DNA of 64,000 bases, taken from contig NZ_JNWO01000024.1 of assembly GCF_000716435.1 (NCBI RefSeq), forward strand, positions 48,924 through 112,923. Reading direction: 5' to 3'. Under the pieces are notes generated by a model, which worked only from the letters and a program-made list of their open reading frames with translations, was not told the origin of the DNA and searched no databases. Below are positions 58,703 through 64,000 of this stretch, piece by piece. Each line of letters starts with the position of its first letter. Position 1 is the first letter of the stretch. Source of the DNA: Streptomyces xylophagus (GTDB taxonomy: Bacteria; Actinomycetota; Actinomycetes; Streptomycetales; Streptomycetaceae). The translations under genes and the position numbers were made by a program.

Positions 58703-59761
58703 TTACGCCAGACCGAGGCGCTCGGCCGCCGTGGCCGCGTCGACCGGGACGGTGACGGGCTGCGGTGCGCCCGCGACGGCCCAGTCGGGGTCCTTGAGGC
58801 CGTTTCCGGTCACCGTGCAGACGATGGTCTGGCCCGGGTCGACCTTGCCCTGCTCGGCCGCCTTAAGGAGACCGGCGACAGAAGCAGCAGAGGCGGGCTC
58901 GACGAAAACGCCCTCCTGCGCGGCCAACAGCCGGTAGGCGCGCAGGATCTCACGGTCCGTCACCTCGTCGATGAACCCGCCGGACTCGTCCCGCGCGGCG
59001 AGCGCGTACTGCCAGGAGGCGGGGTTGCCGATGCGGATCGCGGTGGCGATCGTCGAGGGGTCCTTGACGATCTCTCCGCGCACGATGGGCGCGGACCCGG
59101 ACGCCTGGAACCCCCACATGCGCGGAGTCTGCGCGGCGATGCCATCGGCGGCGTACTCCTTGTAGCCCTTCCAGTACGCGGTGATGTTGCCCGCGTTGCC
59201 CACCGGCAGGACGTGGATGTCGGGCGCGTCGCCGAGCATGTCGACGATCTCGAAGGCGGCCGTCTTCTGGCCCTCGATGCGCACCGGGTTGACCGAATTC
59301 ACCAGCGCCACAGGGTAGTTGTCGCTCAGCTCGCGGGCGAGGGTGAGGCAGTCGTCGAAGTTTCCGTCGACCTGGAGGATCTTCGCGCCGTGGATGAGGG
59401 CCTGGCCCATCTTGCCGAGCGCGATCTTGCCCTGCGGCACGAGGACGGCGCAGACCATCCCGGCGCGTACGGCGTAGGCGGCGGCGGAGGCCGACGTGTT
59501 GCCGGTGGAGGCGCAGATGACGGCCTGCGCGCCCTCCTCCTTGGCCCGCGTGATGGCCATGGTCATACCGCGGTCCTTGAAGGACCCGGTGGGGTTGGCG
59601 CCCTCCACCTTGAGGTGGACCTCGCAGCCGGTGCGCTCGGAGAGCACCTGCGCGGGCACGAGGGGCGTGCCGCCCTCGCGGAGGGAGACGACCGGCGTGC
59701 TGTCGGACACCGGGAGCCGGTCCCGGTACTCCTCGATGATTCCGCGCCACTGGTGGGTCAT
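58703..59761 (-). CDS. thrC: threonine synthase
   Basis: PLP enzyme of 352 aa making threonine from O-phosphohomoserine. The PLP lysine is in TGSFKDRGM, the phosphate loop in VGNAGNITA and [15 protein letters not shown]. It is 6 bp after hom and in the same operon. The short form (about 350) is the actinobacterial class. Confidence 0.96.
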   Translation of the reverse strand: MTHQWRGIIEEYRDRLPVSDSTPVVSLREGGTPLVPAQVLSERTGCEVHLKVEGANPTGSFKDRGMTMAITRAKEEGAQAVICASTGNTSASAAAYAVRAGMVCAVLVPQGKIALGKMGQALIHGAKILQVDGNFDDCLTLARELSDNYPVALVNSVNPVRIEGQKTAAFEIVDMLGDAPDIHVLPVGNAGNITAYWKGYKEYAADGIAAQTPRMWGFQASGSAPIVRGEIVKDPSTIATAIRIGNPASWQYALAARDESGGFIDEVTDREILRAYRLLAAQEGVFVEPASAASVAGLLKAAEQGKVDPGQTIVCTVTGNGLKDPDWAVAGAPQPVTVPVDAATAAERLGLA

Positions 59762-59767
59762 TGCTGG

Positions 59768-61060
59768 TTACTCTCCTTCAACCCGCATGATGCTGGCGAC
59801 ACCCCGCACGGTGTCGAGCTTGCGCAACGCCTCGACGGTCCCGGTGAGGGCGGCGTCGGACGCGCGGTGCGTGACGACGACGAGAGAGGCCTCGCCGTCC
59901 TTCCCCTGCTGCCGAACCGTATCGATCGAGACACCGTGCTCGGCGAACACGGTGGCGACCTGTGCGAGAACACCCGGTTTGTCGGCGACGTCGAGGCTGA
60001 TGTGGTACCGCGTGACAACCTCGCCCATGCCCGACACGGGGAGCGCGGCATACGCCGACTCGCCGGGCCCGGTGGTCGAGTTGAGCCGGTTGCGGCACAC
60101 GGCGACGAGGTCGCCCATCACGGCGGAGGCGGTCGGAGCGCCGCCCGCGCCGGGGCCGTAGAACATCAGCTGCCCGGAGGCGTCGGACTCGACGAACACG
60201 GCGTTGTAGGCGCCGCGGACGGAGGCGAGCGGGTGGCTGAGCGGAATCATGGCGGGATGCACACGCGCGGTGACGGACCCGCCGTCCTCGGCCCGCTCGC
60301 AGATCGCCAGCAACTTGATGGTGCAGCCCATGTTCTTCGCGGAGGCGAAGTCGGAGGCGGTGACCTCGGTCATGCCCTCGCGGTAGACGTCGTCGAGACG
60401 CACGCGCGTGTGGAAGGCGATTCCGGCGAGGATGGCGGCCTTGGCGGCGGCGTCGAAGCCCTCGACGTCGGCGGTGGGGTCGGCTTCGGCGTACCCGAGC
60501 GCGGTGGCCTCATCAAGGGCTTCCTGGTACCCGGCGCCCGTGGAGTCCATCTTGTCGAGGATGAAGTTGGTGGTCCCGTTGACGATGCCGAGCACCCGGT
60601 TGACCTTGTCGCCGGCGAGGGACTCGCGCAGCGGCCGGATCAGCGGAATCGCCCCGGCGACGGCGGCCTCGTAATACAGGTCCTTGCCCTGCTGCTCGGC
60701 GGCGGCGTGCAGCGCGGCACCGTCCTGGGCGAGCAGCGCCTTGTTCGCGGAGACGACGGACGCGCCGTGCTCGAAGGCGGCGGTGATGAGGGAGCGGGCG
60801 GGCTCGATCCCCCCGATGACCTCGACGACGACGTCGATGTCCCCGCGCTTGACGAGGGCGGTGGCGTCGGTGGTGATGAGGGCGGGGTCGATGCCTTCGC
60901 GGACCTTGGACGGCCGCCGTACCGCCACGCCCGCGAGCTCGACCGGCGCGCCGATGCGGGCGGCGAGGTCGTCGGCGTGCGTCGTCATGATGCGCGCCAC
61001 CTCTGAGCCGACCACTCCACAGCCCAGCAGCGCCACCTTCAGCGGACGCGTACGCATCAT
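59768..61060 (-). CDS. hom: homoserine dehydrogenase
   Basis: NAD(P)-dependent enzyme of 430 aa reducing aspartate semialdehyde to homoserine. The N-terminal Rossmann motif is LLGCGVVGSEVARI, the catalytic region GIVNGTTNFILDKM, and the C-terminal ACT domain (DKPGVLAQVATVFAEHGVS) senses threonine. The start is one of two adjacent ATG codons (61060 or 61057) after GAGG; the frame is open further upstream. It leads the hom-thrC unit. Confidence 0.95.
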   Translation of the reverse strand: MMRTRPLKVALLGCGVVGSEVARIMTTHADDLAARIGAPVELAGVAVRRPSKVREGIDPALITTDATALVKRGDIDVVVEVIGGIEPARSLITAAFEHGASVVSANKALLAQDGAALHAAAEQQGKDLYYEAAVAGAIPLIRPLRESLAGDKVNRVLGIVNGTTNFILDKMDSTGAGYQEALDEATALGYAEADPTADVEGFDAAAKAAILAGIAFHTRVRLDDVYREGMTEVTASDFASAKNMGCTIKLLAICERAEDGGSVTARVHPAMIPLSHPLASVRGAYNAVFVESDASGQLMFYGPGAGGAPTASAVMGDLVAVCRNRLNSTTGPGESAYAALPVSGMGEVVTRYHISLDVADKPGVLAQVATVFAEHGVSIDTVRQQGKDGEASLVVVTHRASDAALTGTVEALRKLDTVRGVASIMRVEGE

Positions 61061-61165
61061 CCGACCTCGTTTCCTCATACCGTCATCGGTTGGACCAGTC
61101 TCACTCACCGGACGGGAGTTTCTATCCATGGTCCGGATCGTGAGACATCGATTTCATTTCTACGG

Positions 61166-61192
61166 GGGTGGAAGACCGTAGATCTTCCACCC
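61166..61192 (-). terminator. hairpin between lysA and hom
   Basis: Stem GGGTGGAAGA / TCTTCCACCC (61166-61175 and 61183-61192), directly after lysA and 105 bp before hom. It may end lysA transcription or act as an attenuator for hom. There is no T-run after it. Confidence 0.6.
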
Positions 61193-61213
61193 TCCCACCC
61201 TCCCACCGTGCAC

Positions 61214-62605
61214 TCAGCCGACGTCGAGTCGGAGCAGGTCCTCCTCCGTCTCCCGGCGGACGATGACCCGCGACTCGCCATCCTTCACGGCGACGACCGG
61301 CGGCCGGAGCACATGGTTGTAATTGCTCGCCATGGAACGGCAGTACGCACCCGTCGCCGGTACGGCGATGAGGTCACCGGGTGCCAGGTCCCCCGGCAGA
61401 AAAGCGTCCTTGACCACGATGTCCCCGCTCTCGCAGTGCTTGCCGACGACCCGCGCGAGCATGGGCTCGGCGTCGGAGGTCCGGGACACGAGAGCGACGC
61501 TGTACTCGGCGTCGTAGAGCGCGGTCCGGATGTTGTCGGACATGCCCCCGTCGACCGACACATACGTCCGCAGCCCGTCGAGAGGCTTGATGGTGCCGAC
61601 CTCGTAGAGGGTGAAGGCGGTGGGCCCGACGATCGCGCGCCCGGGTTCGACGGAGATCCGCGGGGTCCGCAACTTCGCGGAGTCGCACTCGCGAGTGACG
61701 ATCTCGGTGAGCGCCTTGGCGATCTCGTGGGGCTCGCGAGGGTCGTCGTCGCTGGTGTAAGCGATACCGAGGCCGCCCCCGAGATCAATCTCGGGCAGCT
61801 CGACTCCATGCTCGTCCCGAATGTCCTTCAGCAGCCCGACCACGCGATGGGCGGCGACCTCGAAGCCGGACATGTCGAAGATCTGCGACCCGATGTGCGA
61901 GTGGATCCCGATGACTTCGAGCCCGTCGAGCTGAAGAGCACGCCGTACGGCTTCGGCGGCCTGCCCCCCGGCCAGCGGAATCCCGAACTTCTGGTCCTCA
62001 TGGGCGGTGGCGATGAACTCGTGGGTGTGCGCCTCCACGCCCACGGTGATCCGGATCTGCACGCGCTGCCGCTTGCCGAGGGACTGCGCGATGTGGGCGA
62101 CGCGGACGATCTCCTGGAAGGAGTCGAGGACGATACGTCCTACGCCGGCGTCGATGGCCCTGGTGATCTCACTGACGGACTTGTTGTTGCCGTGGAAGGC
62201 GATGCGGTCGGCGGGCATGCCGGCGGAGAGGGCGGTGGCGAGCTCGCCCCCGGAGCAGACGTCAAGATTCAGCCCCTCCTCATGCAACCACCGCACGACG
62301 GCACGGGACAGGAACGCCTTGCCGGCGTAGAAGACGTCAGCGTCGTGCCCGAAGGCGGTACGCCAGGCACGGGCCCGCTCCCGGAAGTCGTCCTCGTCGA
62401 GGACGTAGGCGGGCGTGCCGTGCTGTTCGGCGAGGGTCTTCACGTCGACACCGCCGACGGTGACGACACCGTCCGCGTCCCGGCCGACGGTCTGGGCCCA
62501 CACCTTGGGGTCGAGTTCGTTGAGGTCGGCGGCCGGGGCGGAGTAGTGCCCCTCGGGCAGGACGTCGGCGTGCCGGGGACCGGCGGGGTGTGCGGAACGG
62601 CTCAT
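61214..62605 (-). CDS. lysA: diaminopimelate decarboxylase
   Basis: PLP enzyme of 463 aa converting meso-diaminopimelate to lysine. PLP-lysine is in DVFYAGKAFLSR; other motifs are SGGELATALSAG, HSHIGSQIFD, DLGGGLGI, EPGRAIVG and the substrate-binding TGAYCRSMASNYN with the active-site Cys. The N-terminus has about 30 extra residues. It is the first of the lysA-hom-thrC run. Confidence 0.96.
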   Translation of the reverse strand: MSRSAHPAGPRHADVLPEGHYSAPAADLNELDPKVWAQTVGRDADGVVTVGGVDVKTLAEQHGTPAYVLDEDDFRERARAWRTAFGHDADVFYAGKAFLSRAVVRWLHEEGLNLDVCSGGELATALSAGMPADRIAFHGNNKSVSEITRAIDAGVGRIVLDSFQEIVRVAHIAQSLGKRQRVQIRITVGVEAHTHEFIATAHEDQKFGIPLAGGQAAEAVRRALQLDGLEVIGIHSHIGSQIFDMSGFEVAAHRVVGLLKDIRDEHGVELPEIDLGGGLGIAYTSDDDPREPHEIAKALTEIVTRECDSAKLRTPRISVEPGRAIVGPTAFTLYEVGTIKPLDGLRTYVSVDGGMSDNIRTALYDAEYSVALVSRTSDAEPMLARVVGKHCESGDIVVKDAFLPGDLAPGDLIAVPATGAYCRSMASNYNHVLRPPVVAVKDGESRVIVRRETEEDLLRLDVG

Positions 62606-62707
62606 GTCGTGTTCTCTTCTGTCTCTTCCTGGCGCGCAGATCGTGTGGGTGGTGTCTTCGTCGGTCGTGGCGATCGGATCGTGCGGTGACTTTGTCGGTC
62701 CTGGCGC

Positions 62708-63922
62708 TCAGAGGTGTTCGGGTGCGTCGATGCCGAGCAGGGAAAGGCCACCGGCCAGCACCGCCCCGGCAGCTTCGGCAAGCGCGAGCCGGGCACGGTG
62801 GGCGGCCGAGGGTTTCTCGTCCCCGAGCGGAAGCACCGTGACGAGGACGGGAAGGGCGGCATCGGCTACGGCGACCAGGTGCCGGGCGAGCAGGTCGGGG
62901 GTGCGGTGGGCTGCTGCGCGGGCGAGGAGGCGGGGGTGGGCGGTGAGGGGGGTGCCGAGGGGGGTGGTGTCCGCTCGCACGTCTTCTACGTCGCCGGGTT
63001 CGGCGGTGAAACCGAGGTCGGCGGCGTTGCGGCTGACGGCCCGGGTGCGGGCGTAGGCGTAACGGACCCGGAAGAGAGGGTTGCTCTCCCGCTGCACGAG
63101 GTGGTCGGCGGTGAGGCGGGGCCGGTCATGGGCGGCGGGGTGAAGGAGGGCCCAGCGGGCGGCGTCACGGCCCAGGAGAAGGAGGGCTGAGGGGTCGAGG
63201 TCGGGGGCGGGGACGGGCCGTACGTTGATGATGACGTTGGCGTGGCCGTGGGCGTTGGCGTGGCCGTTGGCGTCGAGCGGGGCCGGTGCCGGTGAGGGCG
63301 CCTCGGGGGTGCCGTAGGTGTCGGCCTCGACGCCGAGAACGGCGACCCATTCCGGCTCGGGCCGGGCCTCGCAGCTGGTGCTGACGAGGGCGCCCTGCGA
63401 ACGCAGGAGACGGGCGACGACGTCCATGACGACGAGGGCGCGGGGGTCGTGGGGGGCGTGGAGGTGTACGGGGACCCTGTCGGGGGCGTCGCGGGTGCCA
63501 GGCGTGCCAGGCGTGCCAGGCGTGCCGGGGCTGATAACGGCGGCCTCGTCGATGGTCTCGCCGACGACCTCGTCGGTGAACCCGTACCGCGGTCCGCGCC
63601 GCAGGATCTCCTCGACGAGAGGGACGGACGCCGCACTCCCCCTCACCAGGCTGATGTTGAGGAAACCGGGCCCGGTGATCTCGACACCACTGACGCCCTG
63701 AGCCTCGACGAGATGCGGCCGCAGCAGCTCGGCGACGCGACGGGGGGTCTCCCCGGCGGGCCGGGCGAGCTGAAGGGCGATGTTGGTGGCGTAGTCCCCC
63801 CACCCGCCGGCCCCCGGCACGGTCACCAACGCCTTCTCGGGCACAACCACGCTCAGCTCCCCGCCCTCGACAGCACGGCGCACCGCGCGCAGCACGGTAC
63901 GGGAGAGCTCGACGGGGGTCAC
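62708..63922 (-). CDS. ArgS-related anticodon-binding protein (NrtL-like)
   Basis: Protein of 404 aa with the N-terminal Add-1 domain and C-terminal DALR-type anticodon domain of arginyl-tRNA synthetase, but without the catalytic Rossmann domain (no HIGH or KMSKS). The N-terminal region contains GDYATNIALQLARPAGETPR and FLNISLV as in ArgS; the C-terminus RHLVAVADAALPVLVTVLP also matches. Two low-complexity inserts, PGTPGTPGTPGT and GHANAHGHAN, are encoded by repeats. The GTG start has TACGCT 6 bp upstream and no ribosome binding site. Function unknown; it may bind tRNA. Confidence 0.8.
   Translation of the reverse strand: MTPVELSRTVLRAVRRAVEGGELSVVVPEKALVTVPGAGGWGDYATNIALQLARPAGETPRRVAELLRPHLVEAQGVSGVEITGPGFLNISLVRGSAASVPLVEEILRRGPRYGFTDEVVGETIDEAAVISPGTPGTPGTPGTRDAPDRVPVHLHAPHDPRALVVMDVVARLLRSQGALVSTSCEARPEPEWVAVLGVEADTYGTPEAPSPAPAPLDANGHANAHGHANVIINVRPVPAPDLDPSALLLLGRDAARWALLHPAAHDRPRLTADHLVQRESNPLFRVRYAYARTRAVSRNAADLGFTAEPGDVEDVRADTTPLGTPLTAHPRLLARAAAHRTPDLLARHLVAVADAALPVLVTVLPLGDEKPSAAHRARLALAEAAGAVLAGGLSLLGIDAPEHL
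63239..63276 (-). repeat. short coding repeat in the ArgS-like gene
   Basis: Repeated GGCGTGGCCGTG / GGCGTTGGCGTGG units encode the GHANAHGHAN peptide. Confidence 0.5.
63494..63530 (-). repeat. 9-bp tandem repeat in the ArgS-like gene
   Basis: Four units of GTGCCAGGC-type sequence encode PGTPGTPGTPGT. The number of units is likely to vary. Confidence 0.6.
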
Positions 63923-64000
63923 GGGACAAGCGTATGGGAGGAGGGGGGTGGGTAGGCCAGCCGGTTTGGCCAGGGGTCCGGGATGTGGACGGCGGGGGTG
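63922..64000 (-). promoter_or_regulatory. leaderless promoter of the ArgS-like gene and window end
   Basis: TACGCT on the minus strand (63934-63929) lies 6 bases before the GTG start at 63922. No -35 match and no further gene are seen up to the window end. Confidence 0.45.

Noticed and set aside
61061..61213. Possible riboswitch or T-box before hom
   Set aside because: Apart from one 10-bp hairpin there is no T-box sequence or other conserved aptamer feature that I can recognise.

Overview
The window is a 64 kb piece of a Streptomyces chromosome. The evidence is very high GC with strong third-position GC, frequent GTG and TTG starts, the polar-growth genes scy and filP, the mismatch endonuclease nucS, a chiC chitinase with DasR-type operators, the glxA/cslA pair, and gene families typical of streptomycetes. 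I found 57 protein-coding genes (one cut by the left edge). I found no rRNA, tRNA, CRISPR array, insertion sequence or prophage. The content looks like conserved core chromosome with some lineage-variable insertions.

Left part (1-13.0 kb): a cell-surface glycan module (glxA copper radical oxidase and cslA glycan synthase), a kinase-like phosphotransferase, two small genes (thiamine-binding and DUF3817), three tandem AIM24-family genes, a MarR regulator, an MFS transporter, and acyl-CoA genes (meaB, a thiolase and methylmalonyl-CoA epimerase). Middle-left (13-25 kb): the coiled-coil cytoskeletal genes scy and filP; a divergent tetR/efflux pair sharing a large palindromic operator; and two paralogous ABC-2 transporter pairs separated by a non-coding, repeat-bearing spacer.

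Middle (25-36 kb): a zinc-ribbon-like small protein, a luciferase-family oxidoreductase, an SCO5389-family protein, nucS, a large membrane ATPase with a Thr/Pro tail, a STAS protein, 3-hydroxybutyryl-CoA dehydrogenase, a PduO-type cobalamin adenosyltransferase, a thermolysin-fold protein that has lost its zinc ligands, and chiC. From 36 to 45 kb lies the complete ATP synthase operon atpIBEFHAGDC. It has a Rex-like redox operator over its promoter and a strong terminator after atpC.

Right part (45-64 kb), all on the minus strand: a WecA/TagO-like transferase, glyA, a phosphatase-like protein lacking the usual catalytic Cys, a YrdC-family tRNA modification enzyme, prmC with its substrate gene prfA, rpmE with a perfect SigR promoter, an LCP cell-wall ligase, a secreted trypsin-like protease with FG-GAP repeats, rho, the aspartate-family amino-acid genes thrB, thrC, hom and lysA, and an ArgS-like protein without a catalytic domain.

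The most unusual observations are the M4-protease pseudoenzyme, the duplicated 3' end of the phosphatase-like gene, the tetR/MFS double operator, the Rex and SigR sites, and a recurring leaderless promoter layout in which a TAnnnT hexamer sits 6 to 8 bases before the start codon.
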